Assembly (NCBI GenBank): GCA_017461225.1
Contig: JAFTYV010000031.1
Coordinates: 1 to 33,747 of the forward strand
DNA length: 33,747 nucleotides
Source: Candidatus Methanomethylophilaceae archaeon
GTDB lineage: Archaea > Thermoplasmatota > Thermoplasmata > Methanomassiliicoccales > Methanomethylophilaceae
Direction of reading: 5' to 3'
Below are positions 1-7,416 of this stretch, piece by piece. The notes beneath the pieces are model-generated. The model saw only the letters and a list, made by a program, of their open reading frames with translations. It made no database searches and was not told where the DNA came from. Both the position numbers and the translations under genes were made by a program. The stretch's first letter is position 1, and each line of letters opens with the position of its first letter.

Positions 1-348
1 TAGGCGTCTGCGACTGTGCTCTCTTCCTAGGGCCGTATGCCCTAGATCCTCTCTTGGGACGTCTTCTTTGCGGCATATTTTACACATACCTGCGAGGGTC
101 TCTTCGCTAACCTCGCGATTTATCAGACGAACGTCTTAATGCTCCGACCGTGACGCCTTAATCGCCTCCAGAATCATGTTGAATCGAGGCTGACGTGGGT
201 TGCGACTCCGCATTGCCCGGTGCGTCTGGTCGGACACTATTATGTCCAATCTAGGCTGTCGTATACGGGTCTAGTATATAAACCTACCCTCGCGCCTTAT
301 AATAATAAATACGCGAGGGATAGGGATGAAAAAAACGGGGAAGCCGTT
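1..348. other. Left-edge stretch without a secure gene
   Basis: No convincing complete gene lies here. On the minus strand a frame stays open from an ATG at 85-87 to the window edge (29 codons, beginning MCKICRK, a CxxC pair), so the 5' end of a leftward gene is possible but unproven. A 7-bp inverted repeat (CTAGGGC/GCCCTAG, 27-45, 5-nt loop) and a 5-bp one (GGACA/TGTCC, 232-247) are visible. An archaeal TATA-like element (TATATAAA on +, TTTATATA on -) at 275-282 could serve that leftward transcript. The run of seven A at 329-335 is a T7 tract on the minus strand just past the stop at 349 and probably ends the leftward operon from 1669. Confidence 0.4.
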
Positions 349-672
349 TCAGAGGGTCCCTTCCTTGGCCTTCTTCTGGGCCCTCTTCATGCGGGTCTTC
401 GCATCGAACCCCGTGGCCTTCTCCGCGAAGAGGTTGAGCCTCCTCTTGCTGTCGAGGATCTCGTCGTCGCCCGAGGGTCCGTCCCTGTTCACGGTCACGA
501 TCTCCATCTTGTCCTTGGCGAGGACGCGGACCTCGATGCGCGCGAGCACACCGTAGGACGACACGAGGAGCTCGCCCTCGGGGGTCACGTTCCCGAACAC
601 ATCCTCCATCATCTTCGCCAGGAGGTCCCCCTCGATGTTCTTGTACCATCCTCTCTTAATGTCGTAGTCCAT
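349..672 (-). CDS. Small conserved archaeal protein, DUF5611-like
   Basis: A 107-residue soluble protein with a charged C-terminus (KRAQKKAKEG). The N-terminus (MDYDIKRGWYKNIEGD) and the size resemble the archaeal family of unknown function DUF5611; that assignment is from memory and not certain. No signal peptide, membrane segment or metal motif is visible. The central part reads as alternating beta strands (VSSYGVLARIEVRVLAKDKM), which suggests a small alpha/beta fold. The start lies 4 nt after the stop of the RaSEA gene, and a GAGG Shine-Dalgarno sequence overlaps that stop, so the two genes are co-transcribed and a link with tRNA modification is possible. A T7 tract follows the gene. Confidence 0.8.
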   Translation of the reverse strand: MDYDIKRGWYKNIEGDLLAKMMEDVFGNVTPEGELLVSSYGVLARIEVRVLAKDKMEIVTVNRDGPSGDDEILDSKRRLNLFAEKATGFDAKTRMKRAQKKAKEGTL

Positions 673-676
673 GACC

Positions 677-1669
677 TCAAATCCTCAGTACTAACTCGTT
701 TTCGAAATCCCTGTCCAGGTCTGCGGGGGAACCGAGGATCTCCTCGGAACGCAGGTACGCCCTCCAACGGTCGACGCACCCGCAGCTGACGTCGAGGTCG
801 GCCGGATCCTGCGTGTAGCAGAAGCGCTCGATAGCGTCCAATGCGGCCCTGTCGCAGGAACCGCAGTTGTGCACCCCCCTCATCGCACCCCCGCCCGAGG
901 GCGAGGAGATCAGACGGGAACTGACAGTGCCAGACAGCTGCCTGAACACCTCTATCAGGGACCATATCCAGGGTGACCTGAACTCCCCCCTCTTCCACAG
1001 GCGTTCCACGTAGGTCGCCCTCTGGACGTTGAGGGGGTTGATGGATATCTCGTCGGAGAACGGGTCCGCGAAACGGGCGGACTCCACTGTGTCGGATATC
1101 GCCATGCTCTCCGTCATGAACGGCGGCTTGAGCAGGAGGTACGTCCTGACGCCGAGGCCGCTGTCCTTGAGGAGCGTGCCGGCGCGCTGTATGTCCGACG
1201 GCGTGAACCCCTTGTGGATCGATGTCTCCAGGACATCGGGGTTCGAACTCTCCAGACCGAGGGCCACGGTCACGTTGGATGGCAGACTCCCCACGGTGTC
1301 CGGGGTTATGAACTCGGGACGGCTCTCGAAGATCACGCGCTTGCAACCGGAGAACGCGTCGAGGATCCTCTCCCTCATAGCGGGCGGGACCTCGTTGTCG
1401 TCCAGGAAACTGCCGGACGTGTACATCTTGACGAACGGTTCCCCCTTGTAGCGTGACAGGGCCTGGTCCAACTGCCTCTGCAGATCGTCCTCGGTCACGT
1501 TGCTGAGGGAAGCCTCACGGTAACCGCACATGGTGCAACCCCCGTGTTTGACCCAGTGGCAACCGTTGGTGCGCATGATCATGACCATCGCATCGACTCT
1601 CTCACCGCCGGCCATGTCGCTCTCCTTCCAGAGCGCCTCAAGCTGTGATGGGGACCTCTTCTCCTTCAT
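677..1669 (-). CDS. raSEA: Archaeosine biosynthesis radical SAM protein RaSEA
   Basis: A 330-residue radical SAM enzyme. In this family RaSEA works with ArcS on tRNA position 15: ArcS attaches lysine to preQ0 in tRNA, and RaSEA cleaves the adduct to leave archaeosine (G+). The visible cluster motif is C37-x7-C45-x2-C48 in NGCHWVKHGGCTMCGY, typical of this family. Elp3-like core segments follow (MYTSGSF near 85, FESRPEFI near 115, GLESSNPDVLETSIHKG near 138). The C-terminus holds more cysteines (HNCGSCDRA, CGCVDRW), perhaps for a second metal or tRNA site. It is the first gene of a leftward pair with the DUF5611-like gene. The GTP cyclohydrolase MptA, which could feed preQ0 synthesis, is 2.3 kb away. 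Confidence 0.85.
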   Translation of the reverse strand: MKEKRSPSQLEALWKESDMAGGERVDAMVMIMRTNGCHWVKHGGCTMCGYREASLSNVTEDDLQRQLDQALSRYKGEPFVKMYTSGSFLDDNEVPPAMRERILDAFSGCKRVIFESRPEFITPDTVGSLPSNVTVALGLESSNPDVLETSIHKGFTPSDIQRAGTLLKDSGLGVRTYLLLKPPFMTESMAISDTVESARFADPFSDEISINPLNVQRATYVERLWKRGEFRSPWIWSLIEVFRQLSGTVSSRLISSPSGGGAMRGVHNCGSCDRAALDAIERFCYTQDPADLDVSCGCVDRWRAYLRSEEILGSPADLDRDFENELVLRI

Positions 1670-1822
1670 TCAGCTACCATCCTGTGGATACGTTATCCCA
1701 GTCGGGGATTTAACCCCTTGCACGGCTGTTTGGACCCCGCAGCGACCACGTTTCACAATGTGCCAGCATCTGTGAATCGACACGGGGCGCCCGCTCCCGC
1801 CCGCGCGCCTGCTCTTCAAAAG

Positions 1823-1835
1823 CTTAATAATAAAT
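1823..1835 (+). promoter_or_regulatory. TATA-like promoter of the flavoprotein gene
   Basis: The AT-rich element CTTAATAATAAAT stands in GC-rich sequence about 28-40 nt before the ATG at 1863. A start site some 25 nt downstream would give a leaderless or very short-leader mRNA, as seen repeatedly in this window. The rest of the 193-nt divergent spacer (1670-1862) shows no gene. Confidence 0.55.
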
Positions 1836-1862
1836 GGGCGGATACGAAGGCGGGTAAGCCAA

Positions 1863-3215
1863 ATGGCTAAAAACGTTATTGTTATCGGATCCGGGGCGGC
1901 GGGGATGACCGCCGCATCGACTGCCAAGGAGAGGGATCCCGCATGCAAGGTTACAGTCTTCACCGAGGATGAGGACATCGCATACTCGCCTTGCGCGATC
2001 CCCTGGGGAATAGAGGGGAAGAGCGCATGGTCAGACATCGTCATGCACACGCCCGAGTTCTACTCGAGGGAGCGCGGCATAGACGTTCACATCCGCACCA
2101 GTGTCGAATCCGTGGACGAATCCGCGAAGACCGTCACCGCGGGCGGGGTGCAGTACCCTTACGATTCGCTCGTCATCGCCACCGGGGGCAAGGTCTTCGT
2201 CCCACCTGTCGAGGGTGCATCGCTCGGCAACGTGTTCGTCGTGAGGACGATCAGGGACGGGAAGGCCATCCAGTCTGCCCTCGACGGTGCCGCCAACGTC
2301 GTCATCGGAGGAGCCGGGGTCATCGGCCTCGAACTCGCGGTCTCCCTGAAGGACATGGGCAAGGACGTCACCGTCGTCGAGATGATGGACCAGGTCATAC
2401 CCCGCATAGCGGACAAGGACATGGCGGACGCCATCCAGTCCCATCTGGAGGATCTCGGCATCAGGTTCGTGATGGGGGCGCCGCTGCAGTCCGTCAACGG
2501 ATCCGGGAAGGTCGAGAGCGTCACAGCCGGAGGGGTCACGTACCCCTGCGACGTCATGGTGTTCGCCACCGGCGTCCGTGCAAACCTGGACATACCGAGG
2601 GCGCTCGGCCTCGACATCGGCGTGCTCAACGCAGTCGTGGTCTCCCCCACCCTCCAGCCCTACAGGAGGGGACGCATCGTCCCCGACATCTACGTCGCCG
2701 GGGACCTGGTCCAATGCGAGTCGGCGATAATGCCGGGACCGACCATGAGCCAGCTCGGTTCAACCGCGGTGAAGCAGGGTTCCGTGGCCGGCAACAACGC
2801 GGTCTCCGGGGAGAAGATGCTCTTCGGCCCGGTCGCAAGTCCATGGGTCAGTGTCATCGGGGAGAAGCAGATCGCCGGAACCGGACTGTCCACCAGCCTG
2901 GCGGCATGGTACGGTATCGACGTCGTCGCCGGCAAGGCGACCGGACTCACCCGTGCAAGGTACCACCCCGGAGGAACGGAGCTCACCGTGAAGGTCCTGG
3001 CCGATGCCACCACCCACAGGATCATCGGAGCGCAGATCATAGCGGGTGAGGAGGCCACGGGCCGCATCGACTGGCTGACCGCCGCCGCCATCAACGGCAT
3101 GACCGCGGAGGACTTCGCCTACCGCTCGGAGAACGCCTACTGTCCCCCGACATCCATGGTCCAGGACGTGGTGATCTCCGCCGTCAGGGACCTCTGCAGG
3201 AAACTCCACCAGTGA
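1863..3215 (+). CDS. FAD/NAD(P)H oxidoreductase, CoA-disulfide reductase / NADH oxidase family
   Basis: A 450-residue flavoprotein of the pyridine nucleotide-disulfide oxidoreductase class. The FAD-binding GxGxxG is at residues 9-14 (GSGAAG). The single redox cysteine is Cys44 in YSPCAIPW, the position used by CoA-disulfide reductases and NADH oxidases of this class. The NAD(P)H Rossmann motif lies near 148-157 (VIGGAGVIGLE). The second FAD signature is near 277-282 (DIYVAGD), followed by a dimerisation domain ending in the family-typical YCPPTSMVQD. Likely roles are reduction of CoA-disulfide, polysulfide or O2 with NAD(P)H in oxidative stress or thiol balance; sequence alone does not fix the substrate. 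The next gene starts 4 nt after the stop, so the two are one operon. Confidence 0.85.
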   Translation: MAKNVIVIGSGAAGMTAASTAKERDPACKVTVFTEDEDIAYSPCAIPWGIEGKSAWSDIVMHTPEFYSRERGIDVHIRTSVESVDESAKTVTAGGVQYPYDSLVIATGGKVFVPPVEGASLGNVFVVRTIRDGKAIQSALDGAANVVIGGAGVIGLELAVSLKDMGKDVTVVEMMDQVIPRIADKDMADAIQSHLEDLGIRFVMGAPLQSVNGSGKVESVTAGGVTYPCDVMVFATGVRANLDIPRALGLDIGVLNAVVVSPTLQPYRRGRIVPDIYVAGDLVQCESAIMPGPTMSQLGSTAVKQGSVAGNNAVSGEKMLFGPVASPWVSVIGEKQIAGTGLSTSLAAWYGIDVVAGKATGLTRARYHPGGTELTVKVLADATTHRIIGAQIIAGEEATGRIDWLTAAAINGMTAEDFAYRSENAYCPPTSMVQDVVISAVRDLCRKLHQ

Positions 3216-3219
3216 TACG

Positions 3220-3990
3220 ATGAAATACGAGGAATACAAAGAGCTGTACAACAGCCTCAGGACCGTGAAGGACGTCAGGGCGCTCTCCGGCAGATACGAC
3301 GAGAGGCTCCTGGACACCCTGTTCACGCAGAAGACCAGCAGGGAGGTGAAGAAGAGGTTCTACGTGGTGAAGCAGAACACCCCCCGCATGCTGAAGGAGT
3401 GGACCAAGGGCAGGTCGATATTGGAGCTATCGGAGAAGTACAGGTTCCCCCCGATCCTGACCGCGATGTTCATCTTCCTCGAGGACGGCGCCTCCAAGAA
3501 GGAGTTCTGGAGCTACATCAACGACCCGGACCTCCTGGAGAGCGAGGAGACCGCCGCAGAGGTGCGCGAGGCGATAGAGAACGACATAGTGTACTCCCCC
3601 TCGGCCAACGACAGGCAGAGGGAGCGCGGGATCTGGGGGGAGGACCTCCTGCACCAGTGGCTGGACGGCCAGGGGATCACGTACCGCACGGAGAACGACC
3701 TCCGCGGAACGGAGTTCACCAAGACCCCGGACTGCCTCCTGGACGAACCCGTCATGTACAAGGGACATAAAATCTACTGGGTGGAGAGCAAAGCCTCCTT
3801 CGGGGACAACACGGAGTTCAAGTACAACTCGCGCAAACAGCTGGTCCCCTACACCCAGCTTTTCGGACCCGGACTCGTGGTTTACTGGGTCGGATGCCTC
3901 GACGACCTCGAGTGCCCCGAGGACGTCTACGTCTCGGACATATCCGTGATGGACGTCGAGCTCGGTAGAATCGACGGGGAGGGGGAGTGA
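3220..3990 (+). CDS. CDIN1 (C15orf41)-like PD-(D/E)XK nuclease
   Basis: A 256-residue archaeal homologue of human CDIN1/C15orf41, the codanin-1-interacting nuclease. Residues 1-115 are helical and basic and probably hold the two helix-turn-helix units of the family. The nuclease core shows E141 (RGIWGED), the family-defining TPD motif at 169-171 with catalytic Asp171, and E189-x-K191 in WVESKASFGD. The next block (LFGPGLVVYWVG, 214-225) also matches the eukaryotic protein closely. All residues expected of an active PD-(D/E)XK enzyme are present; the natural substrate is unknown. The gene follows a flavoprotein gene by 4 nt. Its TGA stop lies in the loop of a strong hairpin that faces mptA. 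Confidence 0.85.
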   Translation: MKYEEYKELYNSLRTVKDVRALSGRYDERLLDTLFTQKTSREVKKRFYVVKQNTPRMLKEWTKGRSILELSEKYRFPPILTAMFIFLEDGASKKEFWSYINDPDLLESEETAAEVREAIENDIVYSPSANDRQRERGIWGEDLLHQWLDGQGITYRTENDLRGTEFTKTPDCLLDEPVMYKGHKIYWVESKASFGDNTEFKYNSRKQLVPYTQLFGPGLVVYWVGCLDDLECPEDVYVSDISVMDVELGRIDGEGE

Positions 3991-3997
3991 TCTCCCC
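3982..3997. terminator. Hairpin around the stop codon, between convergent genes
   Basis: GGGGAG (3982-3987) pairs with CTCCCC (3992-3997). The loop TGAT contains the TGA stop of the nuclease gene. With one bulged G the stem extends outward (GGGAGG/CCTCCC) to about 10 bp. It lies 18 nt before the stop of the convergent mptA gene, so it may act on both transcripts. Confidence 0.6.
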
Positions 3998-4014
3998 TCC
4001 CATCCCGTCTGAAA

Positions 4015-4899
4015 TCACATGTTTTCTGCACGGAGTTCGCCGAGGGTCGATTCCCTCTCCGCGAACGCGTTGTGCTTGTGGATGGATTCCTCGGACTCGC
4101 TGAGGACGTCCACATAAACCTCGTCCGGGAGGTCGGGGTACCTCTCCACGAAGCGCTCCAGCACGCCCCTGACCACATCCTCCACGAACTTGGTGTTCCT
4201 GTGTGCGTTGATGATCACCTGGCCCTCGTCGGGCCTCTTGAGGAGCTCGTACGTGGGTGACGAGAAAGAATCCTGGACGAGGTCTATGAGCTCGTCCGCC
4301 TCCATGCTGTGTTCCTCGGGGAGGGTGACGTTCAGGGTGCACACGTTGCGCTGGTTGTGCGTCATTACGGGCATGGATCCTTCGAACTCCATCATCTCGG
4401 TGACGGTCTGCTGTCCGCAGGGGCACGCCGTCATGCCCAGGACCTTCACCCCGATCCTCTTGGACAGCTTCCCGTCGCGCTGGATCCTGCCACCGGCCAT
4501 CAGGGTGTACATCTCGTACGTGTCCTTGCCGAGGGGGGTCTTGGAGTTGCGGAAGTACTCCGCGGTTATGCTCACCTCAGCGTTCTGCGCGTACTCGTGG
4601 TGGACCAGGAGCTTCCTGCACATGTCGGCGGCCATGTCCTCGAGACCGACGATGGGGTTGCGGACACTCTCCTCCACGACCTCGTTGAGGACCTCCACGT
4701 TCCTCGACATGTGGGATCCCTTCTGATCCGCCGGGAGATCGACGAAGATGTCTATGGAACAGTTGAGAGCGTTGTTGAGGGTGCTGTTGATGCCCTCCCT
4801 TGTGACGAGGACCGGTTTGCGGACGCCCCTGACTCCCACACGGGTGAGTTTGAAACAGGCCTCTCCCCTACCGTACTGGAGATCGCATTTCAATGACAT
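4015..4899 (-). CDS. mptA: GTP cyclohydrolase MptA (FolE2 / type IB-IV)
   Basis: A 294-residue enzyme of the FolE2/MptA family, which opens GTP to 7,8-dihydroneopterin 2',3'-cyclic phosphate, the first step to pterins in archaea. The family signature DLPADQKGSHMSR is at 54-66. Metal and active-site cysteines are visible at 159 and 161 (TACPCGQQ), and a conserved His/Asn block occurs near 182-186 (THNQRN). The length is normal. In classical methanogens the product feeds tetrahydromethanopterin. If this is a Methanomassiliicoccales, which lack the H4MPT methyl branch, folate-type cofactors or preQ0/archaeosine are likelier end products. It is divergent from rnhB and shares an AT-rich promoter region; the mRNA leader would be very short. 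Confidence 0.92.
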   Translation of the reverse strand: MSLKCDLQYGRGEACFKLTRVGVRGVRKPVLVTREGINSTLNNALNCSIDIFVDLPADQKGSHMSRNVEVLNEVVEESVRNPIVGLEDMAADMCRKLLVHHEYAQNAEVSITAEYFRNSKTPLGKDTYEMYTLMAGGRIQRDGKLSKRIGVKVLGMTACPCGQQTVTEMMEFEGSMPVMTHNQRNVCTLNVTLPEEHSMEADELIDLVQDSFSSPTYELLKRPDEGQVIINAHRNTKFVEDVVRGVLERFVERYPDLPDEVYVDVLSESEESIHKHNAFAERESTLGELRAENM

Positions 4900-4925
4900 G
4901 ATGGGGGGCGTATCATCAGGTTAAC

Positions 4926-4960
4926 TTAAATTATATAGACCTACCACGATATCGGTAGGT
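4926..4960. promoter_or_regulatory. Divergent mptA/rnhB promoter with inverted repeat
   Basis: TTAAATTATATAG (4926-4938) reads as a TATA box in both directions, about 27 nt from mptA and about 35 nt from rnhB. Directly downstream on the rnhB side lies a perfect 7-bp inverted repeat, ACCTACC (4939-4945) and GGTAGGT (4954-4960), around CGATATCG. This is where an operator would overlap transcription start. A nearly identical TATAGACCT-C-ACGATA stretch occurs at the gatC promoter (7381-7397). Confidence 0.55.
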
Positions 4961-4970
4961 GGTGCATTAA

Positions 4971-5615
4971 GTGGTGTTTTGTGGTGTCGACGAGGCCGGA
5001 AGGGGGTCCGTCATGGGTCCGCTCGTGGTCGGTGCCGTGTTCGTGGAGTCCGACGAGGACCTGCGCGAGCTGGGGGTCAGGGATTCCAAGAGGCTCACCC
5101 CCCGTGCGAGGGAGAGGATGTACGAGGCGATAACCTCCAACACGGAATGGCACGTGGAGATCGTCTCGGCGGAGGACATAGACCTGTTGAGGAAGGAGAT
5201 GTCCCTGAACGACATCGAACTGAGGATGTTCGCGGACGCCGTATCCCGGAGGGAGTGCGACACCGTCTTCGCGGACTGCCCCGACGTGAACGAGGAGGGT
5301 TTCGGCAGGCGCCTGTCCGCATCCCTGGGCGGACACGGCGGGGTGACGGCAAGGCATAAAGCGGATGACACATACCCCGTGGTATCCGCTGCATCCATCG
5401 TGGCGAAGGTGACACGTGACCGGATGATCGAAGACATCCGGGCCGAATACGGATGCAACATCGGAAGCGGGTACCCTAGCGACCACTACACCATGGACTT
5501 CATCCGCGGATGGATCGAATCCAACGGCCGCGCACCTGCACACGTCAGGTGCTCATGGGAGCCCGTCAGGCAGATGCTCTCCAGAAGGGCCAACACTAAG
5601 ATAAGCGATTGGTGA
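4971..5615 (+). CDS. rnhB: Ribonuclease HII
   Basis: A 214-residue RNase HII that cuts the RNA strand of RNA-DNA hybrids, including single embedded ribonucleotides and primer remnants. The signature VDEAGRG has Asp7 and Glu8. Asp102 (FADCPD) and Asp150 (ASIVAKVTRD) complete the expected acidic metal site. SGYPSDHYT near 166-174 is typical of archaeal and bacterial HII. The start is a GTG at 4971; an adjacent in-frame GTG at 4974 is equally possible, and there is no ATG before the DEAGRG motif. A TATA element 35-45 nt upstream implies little or no leader. It is co-transcribed with the SCP2-like gene, 4 nt downstream. Confidence 0.93.
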   Translation: MVFCGVDEAGRGSVMGPLVVGAVFVESDEDLRELGVRDSKRLTPRARERMYEAITSNTEWHVEIVSAEDIDLLRKEMSLNDIELRMFADAVSRRECDTVFADCPDVNEEGFGRRLSASLGGHGGVTARHKADDTYPVVSAASIVAKVTRDRMIEDIRAEYGCNIGSGYPSDHYTMDFIRGWIESNGRAPAHVRCSWEPVRQMLSRRANTKISDW

Positions 5616-5619
5616 TAAC

Positions 5620-5952
5620 ATGAGTATGCAGGACGACATCCAGTCCCTGGTCGACCGGTTCCACAGGAAGGTCGACGGGGACGAGAACCTCAGGAAGGAG
5701 ATCGAACACCTCGACAAGAAGTTCAACATCGACCTCGGGACGGAGGGTTACTCCATGGTCCTCAGGAACGCCAGGGTGGAGAGCCTCGAGCCCAACCTCA
5801 GGGACGACGCTGACCTCACCATAACGACAACCCCCGAGAACTTCCGCGGCCTCATCGACGGCACCCTCAGACCCATGAGGGCATATGTCATGAAGAAGGT
5901 CCAGATCAAGGGGAAGATTGACGATCTGATGTTCCTGAAGAAGTTCTTCTGA
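5620..5952 (+). CDS. SCP2 sterol-binding-fold protein
   Basis: A 110-residue single-domain protein of the SCP2 fold, which binds hydrophobic ligands. The family pattern is visible: amphipathic N-terminal helices, a strand pair (YSMVLRNARVESLEP), then DADLTITTTPENFRGLIDGTLRPMRAYVMKKVQIKGKIDDLMFL, which carries the family-typical ADLTI...L.G...P..A...GK..I.G layout (positions about 65-105). Small archaeal members are soluble and their ligand is unknown; a role with lipids is only a guess. It starts 4 nt after rnhB at ATG 5620 (a second ATG at 5626 is possible) and precedes the initiator tRNA gene, which has its own promoter. Confidence 0.8.
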   Translation: MSMQDDIQSLVDRFHRKVDGDENLRKEIEHLDKKFNIDLGTEGYSMVLRNARVESLEPNLRDDADLTITTTPENFRGLIDGTLRPMRAYVMKKVQIKGKIDDLMFLKKFF

Positions 5953-5968
5953 GGGGATTGTTCAAAAA

Positions 5969-5980
5969 CCTTTTATATTA
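5969..5980 (+). promoter_or_regulatory. TATA box of the initiator tRNA gene
   Basis: CCTTTTATATTA is a clear archaeal BRE/TATA element centred about 27 nt before the tRNA 5' end at 6003. Confidence 0.75.
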
Positions 5981-6002
5981 CATCTACTTTGCACGGTTTG
6001 AT

Positions 6003-6080
6003 AGCGAGGTGGGGTAGCCAGGATATCCCGTCGGGCTCATAACCCGGAGATCGGTCGTTCAAATCGACCCCTCGCTACCA
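6003..6080 (+). tRNA. Initiator tRNA-Met (CAT)
   Basis: The acceptor stem AGCGAGG pairs with CCTCGCT (6070-6076), the discriminator is A6077, and CCA is encoded at 6078-6080. The anticodon CAT is at 6038-6040 in the loop CTCATAA. The A1-U72 pair and the three G-C pairs flanking the anticodon loop (GGGCTCATAACCC) are the hallmarks of the archaeal initiator and argue against elongator Met or Ile2. A T-rich run follows the gene. Confidence 0.93.
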
Positions 6081-6230
6081 TCTCTTATCACTCTGTTTGT
6101 TTCGCAGTACGTTTCCGATCCCCATCGTCCCGGGATCACGGTATCGCCATCCTATCTCGATCGGACATTGTGACCGCATCGATCGTTGGTGCAGAAGAAT
6201 ACGGCACTGTGGCCGTCGGTGGAGTGGGAA

Positions 6231-6243
6231 GGGGCGGTGCCCC
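6231..6243 (-). terminator. Hairpin after the TPR gene
   Basis: GGGGC (6231-6235), loop GGT, GCCCC (6239-6243), with further partial pairing outside (GGA/TCC). It begins 6 nt past the stop of the leftward TPR gene. The rest of 6081-6230 shows no gene or clear RNA. Confidence 0.5.
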
Positions 6244-6249
6244 CTCCGA

Positions 6250-6762
6250 TCAGAGAAGCGTCTTGGCTTCCTCGACATCCATGTCGAGTGCCTTGAGCAT
6301 GTAGGTCAGCGCCTTCTTGCCGTACGGGGCACGCGCCTTGGGATCCTCCATGATCTCACCGTACGTGGCCATGACGTTGTTGTAGTACTCTATCGCGAAC
6401 TCGGAGTACAGGGATGCGGACATGGACTCGTCCATCTCGGCGGCCTCGCAGTACGCCTTCTCCGCCTCGTCGTACTTGTTCACGGAGATGCAGAACAGTC
6501 CGTACGACTGGTAGTAGTCGACACGCTCACCGTCGAGTTCGATGGCCTTCTTGTAGGCATCCATGATCTCCTGGGTGTCCACCTTCGCCCCGAACATGCC
6601 CGATGCGTAGTTCCCGCACTCGGCCTTGTAGTACCAGCACTCCGCGTTGTCGGGCACGTCTACGACGAGCTTCTTGAACGCCGTGTAAGCCTTTTTGAAA
6701 TCCCCCTCGTCCATCGCCTTGATCGCGTTGGCGATTTTCTTCTCGGGTGTTGCCTCTGCCAT
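6250..6762 (-). CDS. TPR-repeat protein
   Basis: A 170-residue soluble protein built of tetratricopeptide-like helical pairs. Units are visible near 8-40 (DEGDFKKAYTAFKKLVVDVPDN), 42-75 (AECWYYKAECGNYASG...DAYKKAIELDGE) and 82-115 (YYQSYGLFCISVNKYDEAEKAYCEAAEMDES), with a further helical pair to the end. TPR domains bind protein partners; no catalytic motif and no signal peptide are present. It is monocistronic: a TATA-like GCATTTAAG lies on the minus strand roughly 25 nt upstream and a hairpin follows. No partner can be named from the sequence. Confidence 0.8.
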   Translation of the reverse strand: MAEATPEKKIANAIKAMDEGDFKKAYTAFKKLVVDVPDNAECWYYKAECGNYASGMFGAKVDTQEIMDAYKKAIELDGERVDYYQSYGLFCISVNKYDEAEKAYCEAAEMDESMSASLYSEFAIEYYNNVMATYGEIMEDPKARAPYGKKALTYMLKALDMDVEEAKTLL

Positions 6763-6835
6763 ACGGATAGCATTTATGAGCGTGACTTAAATGCTTGCGG
6801 AAACCCTTATAAATATTCCATAACAATGTTGATTC

Positions 6836-7372
6836 ATGGAGAAATGGCGGGCCGCGTTGTCGACCAAGTTGTTCGAGGACTACACCATCAGGGTCGGTCC
6901 CGTGCCCACCTACGACCCGGAGAACCACGTGGTATGCAGGTCGAAGTGCGAGGAGAACCTGTGCGGTTGCTACGGGACGAACTGGGCGTGCCCCCCTGGG
7001 TTCTCCATGGACATCGCCGACCTGTACGGCAGGACCGACTACGTCCTGGTCGTCCACCGCACGTTCTGCCTGGATGTCCAGGACCAGGAGGTCGTGGAGG
7101 CCACCTGCCATGAGATGCAGAAGATCGTCAGGATCATGTCGCGCGAGCTCAGGAGCAACGGCCTCGACTGCATGGGCTTCGCCGACGGTGGATGCAAGTA
7201 CTGCGGCGTCTGCGCGTACCCCGAGCCCTGCCGCTTCCCGGATATGATGACCCCCTCTGTGTCCTCACTGGGACTGGATCTCAAGGACTACCTCGGGTCC
7301 ATGGGGGAGCCGTTCTACTTCTCGGACACCTGCATGACCCTGTACGGTTTGATATTCATCCTCAAAGGATAA
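6836..7372 (+). CDS. DUF2284 cysteine-rich metal-binding protein
   Basis: A 178-residue protein of the DUF2284 family (predicted metal-binding). It carries about a dozen cysteines in two groups: CRSKCEENLCGCYGTNWACPPG (starting near 34) and GGCKYCGVCAYPEPCRFPD (near 118-136), followed by the family-typical SVSSLGLDL. The pattern suggests iron-sulfur clusters or zinc, but which metal cannot be told. No signal peptide is present. TTATAAATA at 6807-6815 gives a start about 20 nt upstream of the codon, so the leader is short. It is the only gene here that ends in TAA. The next operon, gatCAB, begins 44 nt downstream with its own TATA box. Confidence 0.82.
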   Translation: MEKWRAALSTKLFEDYTIRVGPVPTYDPENHVVCRSKCEENLCGCYGTNWACPPGFSMDIADLYGRTDYVLVVHRTFCLDVQDQEVVEATCHEMQKIVRIMSRELRSNGLDCMGFADGGCKYCGVCAYPEPCRFPDMMTPSVSSLGLDLKDYLGSMGEPFYFSDTCMTLYGLIFILKG

Positions 7373-7374
7373 CA

Positions 7375-7412
7375 TTATTTTATAGACCTTCACGATAGCC
7401 ACGGGAAGGTCT
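7375..7412 (+). promoter_or_regulatory. gatCAB promoter with 8-bp inverted repeat
   Basis: A TATA element TTATTTTATAG (7375-7385) is followed by AGACCTTC (7384-7391) and its exact inverse GAAGGTCT (7405-7412), separated by 13 nt and ending 4 nt before the gatC ATG. The first arm and spacer (TATAGACCTTCACGATA) match the rnhB promoter but for one indel and one base. It could be a repressor site or an mRNA hairpin that masks the gatC start. Confidence 0.5.
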
Positions 7413-7416
7413 GAAC

